A DNA stretch of 64,000 nucleotides from Streptomyces sp. NBC_01549 (GCF_026339955.1 NZ_JAPEPW010000001.1:5849001-5913000), one strand, 5' to 3'; positions 30,311-39,900 are shown, numbered from the stretch's first letter. The notes: generated by a model from the sequence alone, not told the origin. Made by a program: numbers and translations.

Positions 30311-31876
30311 ATGACGACGGGCAGTTCGAGCACATCGAGCAGTTCGAACACGGGTAGACCCGCCACGGCCGGTGGCGCCATCAGCACCTTCAAGGGCCAG
30401 GAGCGCGCCCTGCACGCGGGCCGCCTCGGCACGGGAGGTCTGCTGCTCTCCGTCCTCGCGGCGACCGCCCCCCTCATGGTGGTCGCGGGTGTCATGCCCA
30501 CCACATTCGCGGTGATGGGCATCGTCGGGCAGCCGCTGCTCTTCGTCATCCTCGGCGTGGTGCTGGTGCTCTTCAGCGTCGGGTACGCCGAGATGAGCCG
30601 CCACGTCCACAACGCGGGCGCCTTCTACGCCTACGTCGCCCGCGGTCTCGGCGGCACCGCGGGCGCGGGCGCCGCCGCGGTCGCGCTCGTCGCCTACAGC
30701 GCCCTGCAGTTCGGCATCTACGGCATCTTCGGCTTCGAGGTCTCCGGGCTGTTCGCCACCTACGGCCACGTCGAGGTCGCCTGGTGGATACCGGCGCTGA
30801 TCGCCGTCCTCGCCGTCGGCGCGCTCTCCTGGCTGAAGATCGACGTCAACGCGCTTGTACTCGGCGTCCTCCTGGTCGTCGAGGTGGCGCTCGTCGTCAT
30901 CTTCGACATCGCCGCCGTCGCCGACCCCGCCAAGGAGGGCCTCTCCCTGCACGCCTTCAACCCGGACACGCTCACCGGGGCGGGCGTCGGCACCGCGCTG
31001 TGCTTCTGCATCGCCGCCTTCACCGGCTTCGAACAGGCACCGGTGTACGCCGAGGAGACCAGCCGCCCGCACATCCTCGTCCCGCGCGTGATGTTCCTGG
31101 CGATCGGCTTCGTCGCTGTCTTCTTCGCGCTCAGCTCCTGGGCGCTGACCGTCGCCGCGGGCCCCTCCGGGATCGTCGGGGCGGCGCAGAAGCAGAGCGC
31201 CGGACTGCTGTTCTTCCTCACCGAGTCGCGCCTCGGAGGCGCCTTCACCGACGTCCTGCACGTCCTCTTCGTGACCGGCATGTTCGCGGCGCTGCTCAGC
31301 TTCCACAACGTCGTCGCGCGGTACGCCTTCGCCATGGGCCGCGAAGGGCTGCTGCCCGCCGCCTTCGGCCGGACCACCGGCAGCAGCGGCGCGCCCGGCA
31401 CCGGCTCGCTGTTGCAGACCGGCGTCTCCGTGATCGTGCTGATCGCGTTCGCCGTGACCGACGACAAGCCCACCGGCGACCCGACCGCGCCCGTGCTGCA
31501 CCTGTTCACCTGGGCCGGCAACGTCGGCGCGCTCGGCGTCATCCTGCTGATGGCGGCGGCCTCGGTCTCGGTGATCGTCTTCTTCGCCCGTCGCGGCGCC
31601 GCCCGGTCCCAGGCCTGGCGCCTGGTCACCTCGGCGATCGCGGCCGTCGCCCTCCTCGTGATAGCGGGCTACACGGTCAAGGACTTCGACATCCTGGTCG
31701 GGGCCGGTCCGGACTCCGCGCTGAGTTGGCTGCTGCCCGCCCTCGTCGCGGTCGCCCTGGTCGTCGGCCTGGTCCAGGGCCTGGTGCTGCGCTCCCGCGA
31801 ACCCGAGGCGTACGCCCGTATCGGCCTGGGCAACGAGGCGTTCCAGCTGGACAAGGCGGCGGAGTCCACGCCCTGA
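30311..31876 (+). CDS. APC-family amino-acid/amine permease
   Basis: 521 residues. After a Ser/Thr-rich tail (about 40 residues) come 12-13 hydrophobic helices. The first carries GTGGLLLSVLAATAPL and the APC core GYAEMSRHVHNAGAFYAYVARG; CFCIAAFTGFEQAPVYAEET is the conserved helix-6 region, and HNVVARYAFAMGREGLLP follows. It imports an amino acid or amine by H+ or exchange coupling. GAAAGGA lies about 10 nt before the ATG at 30311. Substrate not identifiable. Confidence 0.88.
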   Translation: MTTGSSSTSSSSNTGRPATAGGAISTFKGQERALHAGRLGTGGLLLSVLAATAPLMVVAGVMPTTFAVMGIVGQPLLFVILGVVLVLFSVGYAEMSRHVHNAGAFYAYVARGLGGTAGAGAAAVALVAYSALQFGIYGIFGFEVSGLFATYGHVEVAWWIPALIAVLAVGALSWLKIDVNALVLGVLLVVEVALVVIFDIAAVADPAKEGLSLHAFNPDTLTGAGVGTALCFCIAAFTGFEQAPVYAEETSRPHILVPRVMFLAIGFVAVFFALSSWALTVAAGPSGIVGAAQKQSAGLLFFLTESRLGGAFTDVLHVLFVTGMFAALLSFHNVVARYAFAMGREGLLPAAFGRTTGSSGAPGTGSLLQTGVSVIVLIAFAVTDDKPTGDPTAPVLHLFTWAGNVGALGVILLMAAASVSVIVFFARRGAARSQAWRLVTSAIAAVALLVIAGYTVKDFDILVGAGPDSALSWLLPALVAVALVVGLVQGLVLRSREPEAYARIGLGNEAFQLDKAAESTP

Positions 31877-32005
31877 CCGGAGCCCTCGTGCGGCGCCCCG
31901 ATCCGGGGCGTCCGTTCTGAGAAGCGCGTGAGAAGTGGTTACGGAAATCTGACGAGCACCCGCTGCCGCTGGCCTCAAGGGGGTCGCGGGTGCTCGTATG
32001 GGTGT

Positions 32006-32767
32006 GTGAACCCTGAACAGTCCCCACGGCAGGGACCGGACCGGCCCCGGGAACGCCCGCCGGAGGACCCGGAAGCCTCCGGCGCGCCCATCGGCCGCCG
32101 GCTCCTGCTCGGCACGCTCGGACTCGGTGCCTTCGGCGTGCTGGCCGCGCCCACCCTGCAGCGTGGCCTGGAGTCCCTCTTCGCCGACGACCCCACGGGG
32201 CTGACCGGCCTGCTCCCCAACGGCGGCGGTTTCCGCTACTACTCGGTGACCTCATCCGTCCCGCACAAGGACGCGTCGAACTACCGGCTGACCATCAACG
32301 GCCTGGTCGACCACCCCGGCAGCTACACCCTGGCCGACCTCAAGGCCCTGCCGCAGACACGGATCGTGCACGACGTCCAGTGCGTCACGGGCTGGCGGGT
32401 GCCCGGCACCCCCTTCGAAGGCGTACGGCTGTCCCATCTCCTGGACGCCGCCGGGGTCCAGGCCAAGGGCCGCGCGATCCGCTTCACCTGCTTCGACGGG
32501 GCGTACACCGAGAGCCTCACGCTGCAACAGGCCCGGCGCCCGGACATCCTGGTGGCCCACCGCATGCAGGACAAGCCCCTCGGCCACAACCACGGCGGCC
32601 CGGTCCGCCTCTACGTCGCCCCCATGTACTTCTACAAGTCCGCCAAGTGGCTCTCCGGCATCACCGTCACCGAGGACGTCCGTCCCGGGTACTGGGAGGA
32701 CCGGGGCTACGACGTGGACGCGTGGGTCGGCCGCTCGAACGGACGCGACGATGCACCCACGAGTTGA
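32006..32767 (+). CDS. Tat-exported molybdopterin oxidoreductase (sulfite-oxidase/MsrP fold)
   Basis: 253 residues from the GTG at 32006. A Tat-like segment GRRLLLGTLGLGAFGVLAAP is near the N-terminus. The Mo-cofactor domain shows RLTINGLVDHPGSYTLADLK, the Mo-ligand Cys126 in VQCVTGWRVPGTPFEGVRLS, and HNHGGPVRLYVAPMYFYKSA. Members reduce methionine sulfoxide or related compounds outside the cytoplasm. The cytochrome b gene overlaps its end by 17 nt and is the likely electron donor, as in MsrPQ-like pairs. Confidence 0.9.
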   Translation: MNPEQSPRQGPDRPRERPPEDPEASGAPIGRRLLLGTLGLGAFGVLAAPTLQRGLESLFADDPTGLTGLLPNGGGFRYYSVTSSVPHKDASNYRLTINGLVDHPGSYTLADLKALPQTRIVHDVQCVTGWRVPGTPFEGVRLSHLLDAAGVQAKGRAIRFTCFDGAYTESLTLQQARRPDILVAHRMQDKPLGHNHGGPVRLYVAPMYFYKSAKWLSGITVTEDVRPGYWEDRGYDVDAWVGRSNGRDDAPTS

Positions 32768-33386
32768 CGAGACCCCCGCCCTCGCCGCGCCCGCGCCACG
32801 CGTACGGCGCTTCAGCCGCGCCGAGCGCTGGGTGCACCGCGTGACCGCCCTGCTGATGGGGATCTGCGTGGCGACGGCGGCCTGTCTGTACCTCCCGATG
32901 TTCGCCGAGCTCGTCGGCCGTCGTGAGCTGGTGGTCAGGATCCACGAATGGGCGGGCCTGCTACTGCCGGTACCGGTGCTGGCGGGCCTGGTCTCCCGCG
33001 CCTTCCGTGCGGACCTGGGCCGCCTCAACCGCTGGGGTCCGCACGACCGTACGTGGCTGCGCGCGGCGCTACGACGGGACCGGCGCCGCTCGTCCCGCCC
33101 GGCGGCCAAGTTCAACGCGGGCCAGAAGACCTACGCCGCCTGGATCGCCGGCGCGACCCTGGTCATGCTCGCCACGGGGCTGCTGATGTGGTTCACCCAC
33201 CTCGCCCCCCTGATGTGGCGCACCTCGGCGACCTTCGTCCACGACTGGCTCGCGCTCACGATCGGCGTCGTCCTCGCGGGCCACATCGGCATGGCCCTCG
33301 GCGACCCGGAGGCCCGCCGCGGCCTGCGCACGGGCTCGGTGAGCCGGGAGTGGGCGGAACGGGAGCATCCCCTCTGGCGGCCTTAG
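32751..33386 (+). CDS. Cytochrome b561-type membrane subunit
   Basis: 211 residues, four hydrophobic helices. His residues fall in or at the ends of the helices (WVHRVTALLMG, RIHEWAGLLLPV, FVHDWLALTIG, VLAGHIGMALGD), the pattern expected for two b-type hemes. An Arg-rich cytoplasmic loop lies between helices 2 and 3. It overlaps the molybdoenzyme gene by 17 nt, so the two are translationally coupled and probably form one membrane-bound reductase. Confidence 0.88.
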   Translation: MHPRVDETPALAAPAPRVRRFSRAERWVHRVTALLMGICVATAACLYLPMFAELVGRRELVVRIHEWAGLLLPVPVLAGLVSRAFRADLGRLNRWGPHDRTWLRAALRRDRRRSSRPAAKFNAGQKTYAAWIAGATLVMLATGLLMWFTHLAPLMWRTSATFVHDWLALTIGVVLAGHIGMALGDPEARRGLRTGSVSREWAEREHPLWRP

Positions 33387-33394
33387 GCCGGATC

Positions 33395-33419
33395 TGCCGG
33401 GGGCTCATGGCCCCCGGCA
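33395..33419. terminator. Hairpin terminator after the cytochrome b gene
   Basis: TGCCGGGGGC (33395-33404) and GCCCCCGGCA (33410-33419) are exact complements around TCATG. It lies between the cytochrome gene and the convergent gnt genes. Confidence 0.75.
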
Positions 33420-33425
33420 CACCCC

Positions 33426-33608
33426 CTAGATGACCAGCGACAGCAGCAGGATCAGCCCGCCCGCCACCACCGAGATGACAAACTGGGTGATGAGCAGGAC
33501 GATGACGGCGATGCCCGCCAGTACGGCGATGCCCAGCTGAGCATGGCCCGCCGAGGTGATCGGCTCGACGGCGTCCGCTGCCAGCATCTCGACGCTGAGT
33601 CTGGTCAC
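33426..33608 (-). pseudogene. gntP: gntP gluconate permease remnant: N-terminus joined to C-terminus
   Basis: 60 codons, open from MTRLSVEMLAADAVEPITSA through AGHAQLGIAVLAGIAVIVLLIT, which is the usual N-terminus of streptomycete GntP gluconate permeases, directly into QFVISVVAGGLILLLSLVI, which looks like the last helix of the same protein. About 400 middle residues are missing and the frame is kept. It lies 38 nt downstream of gntK, where intact gntP normally sits. A two-helix product might still be made but cannot transport. A separate functional microprotein is an alternative. Confidence 0.6.
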
Positions 33609-33646
33609 GGTGGTCCCTTGCTTGAGAAACGTACGTGGGAAAGGTG

Positions 33647-34174
33647 TTAGAGCGAGGGCTGGGCGAGCCCCTGGAGTGCGGCGACGGCCCGTTCGGTGAT
33701 CTCCCCGGGGTCGCCGGAGACGTCCACGGAGACACCCGCCTCGTCCGCTTCCAGCGGCTGGAGGGTGGCGAACTGCGAGTCCAGCAGCGCCGTCGGCATG
33801 AAGTGCCCCTGACGGTGCGACATCCGGTCCTCGATGAGCGCGCGGTCACCGGTCAGATGGACGAAGACGACTCCGGGCGCCTCGGCCCGCAGCCGGTCGC
33901 GATAGCTGCGCTTGAGCGCCGAACTGCTGACCACTCCGCCGAGCCCGTGCCGGTCGTGCGCCCAACGGCCGATGGCGTCCAGCCACGGCCAGCGGTCGTC
34001 GTCCGTCAGCGGGTGCCCGGCCGACATCTTGGCGATGTTGGCCTGCGGGTGGGAGTCGTCGCCCTCGGCGTACGGAACGCCGAGCCGGGCCGCAAGCAGG
34101 GGACCGATGGTGGTCTTGCCGGTGCCTGCGACGCCCATGACCACGACGACATGGGGGGTGCGCACTTGCTGCAT
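33647..34174 (-). CDS. gntK: Gluconokinase
   Basis: 175 residues. P-loop VVVMGVAGTGKTTIG, then the gluconate-kinase pattern EGDDSHPQANIAKMSAGHPL, DDDRWPWLDAIGRWA, SSSALKRSYRDRLR and MSHRQGHFMPTALLDSQFATLQPLE. It phosphorylates gluconate to 6-phosphogluconate. The start at 34174 (MQQVRTP) is supported by GTGAGAG a few bases upstream; a longer frame from a GTG at 34216 would run through the palindromic operator. Divergent from the GntR regulator. Confidence 0.94.
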   Translation of the reverse strand: MQQVRTPHVVVVMGVAGTGKTTIGPLLAARLGVPYAEGDDSHPQANIAKMSAGHPLTDDDRWPWLDAIGRWAHDRHGLGGVVSSSALKRSYRDRLRAEAPGVVFVHLTGDRALIEDRMSHRQGHFMPTALLDSQFATLQPLEADEAGVSVDVSGDPGEITERAVAALQGLAQPSL

Positions 34175-34190
34175 CGTGCTCTCACTGTCT

Positions 34191-34213
34191 TCGTCGACAT
34201 CTGATGTCGACGA
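34191..34213. promoter_or_regulatory. Perfect palindrome in the gntK/gntR intergenic region
   Basis: TCGTCGACAT, a 3-base centre (CTG), then ATGTCGACGA, its exact reverse complement. It lies between the divergent gntK and gntR starts, closer to gntK, and is the best candidate operator for the GntR protein encoded next door. If translation began at 34216 the palindrome would be coding, which argues for the 34174 start. Confidence 0.65.
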
Positions 34214-34270
34214 CACTGAAACTCATTAGGTACGACGAATTCAAGAGTGTGTGACATATAAGTCTGACTT

Positions 34271-34298
34271 TTGGTTCGCTGGCTCCGCCTCGTACGCT
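34271..34298 (+). promoter_or_regulatory. Promoter of a leaderless gntR transcript
   Basis: A -35-like TTGGTT (34271-34276), a 16-nt spacer and a -10-like TACGCT (34293-34298) end 6 nt before the ATG at 34305. Transcription would then start at or next to the ATG, and there is no Shine-Dalgarno sequence. Confidence 0.55.
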
Positions 34299-34304
34299 GA
34301 CCCC

Positions 34305-35006
34305 ATGACCACACGGGGCCGGGGGCTGCACGGACATGTACTGGAATGCCTCGGGCCGGCGATCACGGCGGGCGAGTACCCGCCGGGGAGCGTGCTGCGC
34401 ACGGACGAACTCGCGCAGCGCTTCGAGGTGTCACGCTCCGTGATGCGCGAGGCGGTCAGGGTGCTGGAGTCCATGGACCTGGTCGAGTCCCGCCGCCGCG
34501 TCGGCGTCACGGTCCGCCCCAAGGCGGAATGGAACGTGTTCGACCCTCAGGTCATCCGCTGGCGGCTGGCCGGCGCCGACCGCCCCCACCAGCTGCGCTC
34601 GCTCACCGTGCTGCGCTCCGCCGTCGAACCGATCGCCGCGGGCATGGCCGCACGGCACGCCACCGCCGAGCAGTGCGCGGAGCTCACCGAGTGCGCCCTT
34701 GGCATGGTGGCCAATTCACGCGGCCACAAGCTGGAGGGGTACCTCGTCCACGACGTGGCCTTCCACCGGGTGATCCTCAACGCCTCCGGCAACGAGATGT
34801 TCGCCCGTCTCGGCGATGTCGTCGCCGAGGTCCTCGCGGGCCGCACCCACCACGAGGTGATGTTCGAGGACCCCGACCCGGCCGCCGTCACCCTGCACGT
34901 CCAGCTCGCGGAGGCGGTCCGCGAAGGCGACGCGGCCCGCGCCGAGGCACTCACCCGCGAGATCACGGTCGGGGCGCTCCAGGAACTGGACGTCCTCGCG
35001 CCGTAG
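34305..35006 (+). CDS. gntR: GntR/FadR-family regulator of the gluconate genes
   Basis: 233 residues. Winged helix: ITAGEYPPGSVLRTDELAQR followed by FEVSRSVMREAVRVLESMDL; the FadR-type (FCD) effector domain contains VLRSAVEPIAAGMAARHAT, YLVHDVAFHRVILNASGNEM and HVQLAEAVREGDAARAEAL, with the Asp/His residues that often bind a metal. It faces gntK, so it most likely represses gntK-gntP and itself and is released by gluconate or 6-phosphogluconate, as reported for the S. coelicolor homologue. The start at 34305 is supported by a promoter that leaves no leader. Confidence 0.9.
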   Translation: MTTRGRGLHGHVLECLGPAITAGEYPPGSVLRTDELAQRFEVSRSVMREAVRVLESMDLVESRRRVGVTVRPKAEWNVFDPQVIRWRLAGADRPHQLRSLTVLRSAVEPIAAGMAARHATAEQCAELTECALGMVANSRGHKLEGYLVHDVAFHRVILNASGNEMFARLGDVVAEVLAGRTHHEVMFEDPDPAAVTLHVQLAEAVREGDAARAEALTREITVGALQELDVLAP

Positions 35007-35022
35007 GCGGCCTAGGCCAGGC

Positions 35023-35397
35023 CTAGTCCAGGAAGTCGCCGTCCACGTACACCCAGGCCCCGTCGACCCGCTCGAACCGGCTCCGCTCGTGCAGCGAACC
35101 GCCCCGGTAGGAGGCCCGGAAGGTCACGGTCCCCGCGGAGTGGAACGCCGACCCCTGCCCCGTGTCGAGGATCTCCAGCCCCGTCCACCGCATCCCCGGG
35201 TCGAAGTCGACCCGCCCCGGCCGCGTCCGCGGATGCCAGGTCCGCAGCAGATGCCCCTCGTCCTCCTTGACGAAGGCGCAGTACCGCGACCGCATGAGCC
35301 GCTCCGCGGTCGGCGCGAGCGCCTCACCGCGGTGGAAGCGCGCGCAGCACCGCGCGTACGGCTCGGACAGCCCGCACGGGCAGCTACGACTGGTCAT
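35023..35397 (-). CDS. YchJ-family (UPF0225) protein with SEC-C zinc motif
   Basis: 124 residues. The N-terminal SEC-C motif is complete: CPCGLSEPYARCCARFHRG (C-x-C...C-C). TAERLMRSRYCAFVKEDEGHLLRTW and the C-terminal NTF2-like strands (FRASYRGGSLHERSRFERVDGAW) define YchJ. Function unknown; the fold suggests binding rather than catalysis. It is last in the row after the NRPS and aminopeptidase genes with a 31-nt gap, so it may be in the same transcript. Confidence 0.9.
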   Translation of the reverse strand: MTSRSCPCGLSEPYARCCARFHRGEALAPTAERLMRSRYCAFVKEDEGHLLRTWHPRTRPGRVDFDPGMRWTGLEILDTGQGSAFHSAGTVTFRASYRGGSLHERSRFERVDGAWVYVDGDFLD

Positions 35398-35428
35398 GAC
35401 CGCCATTCTCCCCCAGCCCGGAGGGGCC

Positions 35429-36901
35429 CTACGCCGAGTCGGCGTTGGTCGGCGGGTATGTCGGGCGGGCCGGCATCGGCGCGACCGGTGCGGGCTGGGT
35501 GGGCAGCGGCGGCAGCTTCGCCGTATGCAGCCAGGCCCTGAACAGGTCGTCCAGCGGCTCGGCCGCGTACCGGGCGGCGTGCCCGGTGAACGCCGCCGTG
35601 GTGACGACGCCGCCCCGGTGCAGGGCGGCCCAGCCGCGCAGCATACGGAAGAAGGCATCGTCGCCCATCGCGCAGCGCAGCGCGTGCAGGGTGAGTCCGC
35701 CGCGCTCGTAGAGCCGGTCGTCGAACATCAGCTTGCGGCCCGGGTCGGACAGCACCAGGTCCTTCGGCTGCCCGGACAGCTTGCGGTGCGCGAGAGCGGC
35801 CAGCTGCTGTGCCGTACGACCTCCCGACCGCTCCGACCACAGCCACTCGGCGTACTTCGCGAAGCCCTCGTTCAGCCAGATGTGCCGCCAGTCCGCGATG
35901 GACACGCTGTTGCCGAACCACTGGTGCGCCAGCTCGTGCGCGACCAGCCGCTCCGAACTCCGCGCCCCGTCCACGTGGTTGGCGCCGAACAGCGACAACC
36001 CCTGGGCCTCGACGGGGACATCGAGCTCCTCCTCGGTCACCACCACGGCGTACTCGCCGAACGGATACGGCCCGAAGATCTGCTCGAACAGCTCCATCAT
36101 CGCGGGCTGCCGCGCGAAGTCCCGCGAGAATTCGGCGAGGAGGTGCGCGGGCAGATGTCCCGTCTGCGGTACGCCGCCGAGTCCGGGGTCGCCGAGCAGC
36201 ACCGTCTGGTACTTCCCGATCGACAGCCCGACCAGATAGCTGGAGGTCGGCGCCGCCTGCTCGTACACCCAGGTGGTCGTCGACGCCTTCGTCGTCCGGG
36301 TGAGCAGCCGGCCGCCCGCCACCACCGAGTACGCCGACGGCGTCGTGATCGAGATCTGGTACGAGGCCTTGTCGGCGGGGCGGTCGTTGCACGGGTACCA
36401 GGAGGGCGCGCCGATCGGCTGGCTCGCCACCAGCGCCCCGTCCTCCAGCTCCTCCCAGCCGAGCCCGCCCCAGGGGCTGGCGACCGGCTTGGGGTTGCCC
36501 GACCAGTGCACCTCCACGGTGAAGGCGGCTCCGGCCCGTATCGGCTTCGGCGGGCGGATGCGCAGCCGGCCGCCCCGGTGCGTGTAGTGCGGTGCCTTGC
36601 CGTCGACCCGGACCCGGCCGATCCGGAAGTCGGCCAGGTTCAGCTGGAACTCGGCCAGCGGAGCCCGGCCCGCTATGGCGTTGAGCCGTGCCGTGCCGGA
36701 GAGCCGGTTCGGGCCGGGGCGGTAGTCCAGCGCGAGCTCATACCGGTGCACCCGGTAACGGGGATCACCGTTCGCCGGGAAGTACGGGTCCGATCCCACT
36801 GTCTGCTGAACGCTCACGCTTGCGTCTGCTCCCTGCGCTGTGCTCGTACGACGTGCCGGTGCACCGTCCCCGGACGCCGTACAGGCGCCTAGGAACGCCA
36901 T
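35429..36901 (-). CDS. M1-family zinc aminopeptidase, coupled to the Pls-like NRPS
   Basis: 490 residues. HELAHQWFGN (His322, Glu323, His326) with Glu345 in LNEGFAKY is the gluzincin site; VEAQG takes the place of the GAMEN substrate motif. The N-terminal beta-sandwich domain and a shortened C-terminus match compact bacterial M1 enzymes. The N-terminus MAFLGACTASGDG contains a lipobox-like LGAC at Cys7 but too short a hydrophobic stretch for a normal lipoprotein signal, so the true start is uncertain. Its start overlaps the NRPS stop by 13 nt. A membrane-bound zinc aminopeptidase degrades epsilon-poly-lysine in S. albulus (established), which makes a related role plausible. Confidence 0.88.
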   Translation of the reverse strand: MAFLGACTASGDGAPARRTSTAQGADASVSVQQTVGSDPYFPANGDPRYRVHRYELALDYRPGPNRLSGTARLNAIAGRAPLAEFQLNLADFRIGRVRVDGKAPHYTHRGGRLRIRPPKPIRAGAAFTVEVHWSGNPKPVASPWGGLGWEELEDGALVASQPIGAPSWYPCNDRPADKASYQISITTPSAYSVVAGGRLLTRTTKASTTTWVYEQAAPTSSYLVGLSIGKYQTVLLGDPGLGGVPQTGHLPAHLLAEFSRDFARQPAMMELFEQIFGPYPFGEYAVVVTEEELDVPVEAQGLSLFGANHVDGARSSERLVAHELAHQWFGNSVSIADWRHIWLNEGFAKYAEWLWSERSGGRTAQQLAALAHRKLSGQPKDLVLSDPGRKLMFDDRLYERGGLTLHALRCAMGDDAFFRMLRGWAALHRGGVVTTAAFTGHAARYAAEPLDDLFRAWLHTAKLPPLPTQPAPVAPMPARPTYPPTNADSA

Positions 36902-39900
36902 GCCTCGATCGGGTTGCCCAGCCAGCGGGTGTCGTCGGGGACGGATTCCGCCGCCATGACGAGCGACGCGGGTCCCAGCGTGCTGCGCGCCCCGACTGTG
37001 CTGCCGGGAAGGACGATTCCGCCCGGGCCCAGAGTGGCGCCCTCACGGAGGACAACAGTATCCGTCCGCAAGATCCGGTCGTGGAAGAGGTGGGTCTGCA
37101 GGACACAGCCTCGGTTGACCGTGGTCGCGTCCCCCAGGGTCACCAGGTCCGTCTCGGGTAGCCAGTAACTCTCGATCCACGCGCCCTTGCCGATATGGGC
37201 GCCGAGGCCGCGCAGCCACGCCGTCATCAGCGGCGTACCGGGCACCGATCCGGCCAGCCACGGCACGGCGACGACCTCGACGAAGGTGTCCGCCAGCTCG
37301 TTGCGCCACACGAAACCGCTCCACAGCGGGTGCTCGCCCGCCCGGTGCCGGCCCACCAGCAGCCACTTCGCCACGATGGACGTCAGGCAGGCGAGCACAC
37401 CGGCGCCCAGGAACACGAGTCCGGCCAGCAGCGGCGCCCACCCGCCCAGCGCGCTCAGCGCGGCCACCGTCAGCACCGCCAGCGCCGCCGAGCAAAACAC
37501 CGGGACGATCCGGCACAGCTCCACGAACGCCCGCGCCCACAAGAGCCGCGCGGGCGGGTCGTAGGTACGGCTCTGATCGCCGTCCTGCGTCGAGCGCGGC
37601 AGTTTCACCGGCGGCAGCCCCAGGTACGAGCTGCCCTTCTTCGCCTTCTTCGGGGTCGCCGACAGCACCCCGACCAGCCCGCCGTCCGGCACGCTGCGGC
37701 CCGGCGCGGTCATCCCGGAGTTGCCCAGGAAGGCCCGGCGGCCGATCTCGGCGCGCCCGATCCGCATCCAGCCGCCGCCGAGCTCGTACGGCGCGGTCAG
37801 GGTGTCGTCGGCGAGGAAGGCGCCCTCGCCCACGGTGGTGAGACTCGGCAGCGCGAGGACGGTCGAGACCTCGGCGCCCCGGCCGATCTTCATGCCGAGC
37901 AGCCGCAGCCACACCGGCGTGATCAGCCCGGCGTACAGCGGGAACAGTGTGTCGCGCGAGCGGTCCATCAGCTGCGTGACGGTCCAGGCCTGCCAGCCGA
38001 TCCTGCTGTGCGTCGGGTAGGTGCCGTCGCGCAGGCCCAGGCTGAGCAGACGCACGCCGACCAGGAGCAGCAGCGCGTAGGCCAGCCCGAAGGCGAGCGT
38101 GGCCGGGACCAGCGCGAGCGCCGCGCCGCGCAGGGCCGCACCGAGCCCGGCGTCCGCGCTCACGAAGACATGCGCCACCAGGAGCGCGGCGACACCCGCG
38201 AGCACGGGCAGCGCGGACAGCGCGAAACCGGTCGCGCCGTACATCGCCCGCCAGTACGTGCCCCGGCGCGGACGCTCCTTGGGCCAGGCGCGCTTCGCCT
38301 TGCCGAGCTTGCCTGCGGGCGCTCCGGCCCAGCGCTGCCCGGTGGGAATCTGCCCGGCGACCGCCGAGCCCGGCGCCACCTCGGCCCGCTTGCCCACGCG
38401 CGCCCCCGGGAAGAGCATGCTGCGCGTCCCGACCACCGCACCGGCGCCGACCTTGACCTGCCCGATCTCCAGCCGGTCCCCGTCCAGCCAGTACCCCGAC
38501 AGGTCCACCTCGGACTCGACGGCGGCACCCCGGCCCAGCTTGAGCATGCCGGTCACCGGCGGCAGCGAGTGCAGATCGACGTCCGCGCCGACCTTGGCGC
38601 CCAGGGCACGCGCGTACCGCTCCAGCCAGGACCCGGTGAGTGAGACCGCGCCGCTGAACTCGGCCAGCCGCTCGGCGGTCCACAGCCGCAGGTGCACACT
38701 TCCGCCGCGCGGGTAGCGCCCGGGCTTCACATGGCGCAGCAGCAGCCGCGCCCCGCCGGCCGCGATCGCGAGCCGCCCGGGCGGGCTGAAGAGCACGACC
38801 GCCCCGGCGCCGACGAGCCACCACGAGGCGCTCGGCGCCCAGGGGTACGGACCCAACCAGTGCAGGATGTTGCCGAGCGCGGCCAGCGCCACGGTCCAGC
38901 GCAGCCCCATCAGCGTGAACAGGGGTATCAGCAGGAACAGCTGGGCCACCTTGGCGCGCAGCGGTACCGGGGCGATGACCCGCTCGGCGCCGTCGTCCTG
39001 CGCGGACTTCTCCAGGTGCCGGGCCAGCTTGCGCAGGACGGGCTGCTGGTAGATGTCGAGCACGGCGGCGCTGGGGTAGCGGGTGCGCAGCCGGGTGGTC
39101 AGCTGGGCGGCGGCGAGGCTGCCGCCGCCGATCGCGAAGAAGTCGTCGGACGCGCCGGAGACCGGGAGGCCCAGGACCTCGCTCCACTGCTCGGCGAGCC
39201 AGGCCTCGGTGCCGTAGAGCTGTTCCTTCGCACCGCCGCTCTCCAGGCCCTCCAGGGGCCAGGGGAGCGCGCCCCGGTCGACCTTGCCGGAGGTGCGGGT
39301 CGGCAGGTCCTCGACCGGGGCGAGCAGCGGGACGAGGGCCGCGGGCAGCTCGGCACGCAGCTTCTCGACGGCGGCAGCCTGGTCCCAGCCCTCCTGGGTG
39401 ACGACATAACCGACGAGCAACTGGTTGCCGCCGCGGGCGGTACGGACGGCGGCCGCGGCCCCCGCCACACCGGGGAGCGCCTGCAGCGCCGCGTCGACCT
39501 CGCCGAGCTCGATACGGCGCCCGCCGAGCTTGATCTGCTCGTCGGCCCGCCCGAGGAAGATCAGCCCCTCCGGCTCGGCCTTGACCAGGTCACCACTGCG
39601 GTACGCCCGCTCCCAGCCGAGCGACTTGAGCGGCGCGTACTTCTCCGCGTCCTTCTCGGCGTCGAGATACCGGGCGAGCCCGACCCCGCCGATCACCAGC
39701 TGACCGCTGCCGCCCATCGCCACGGGCTCGCCGGCCTCGTCGACCACGGTCAGCTCCCAGCCGTTCAGCGGCAGCCCGATCCGGACGGGCTCCTCGCCGG
39801 TCATGAGGGAGGCACAGGCGACGACGGTCGCCTCGGTGGGCCCGTAGGTGTTCCACACCTCGCGGCCCTCGGTCACCAGCCGCTGGACCAGCTCGGGCGG

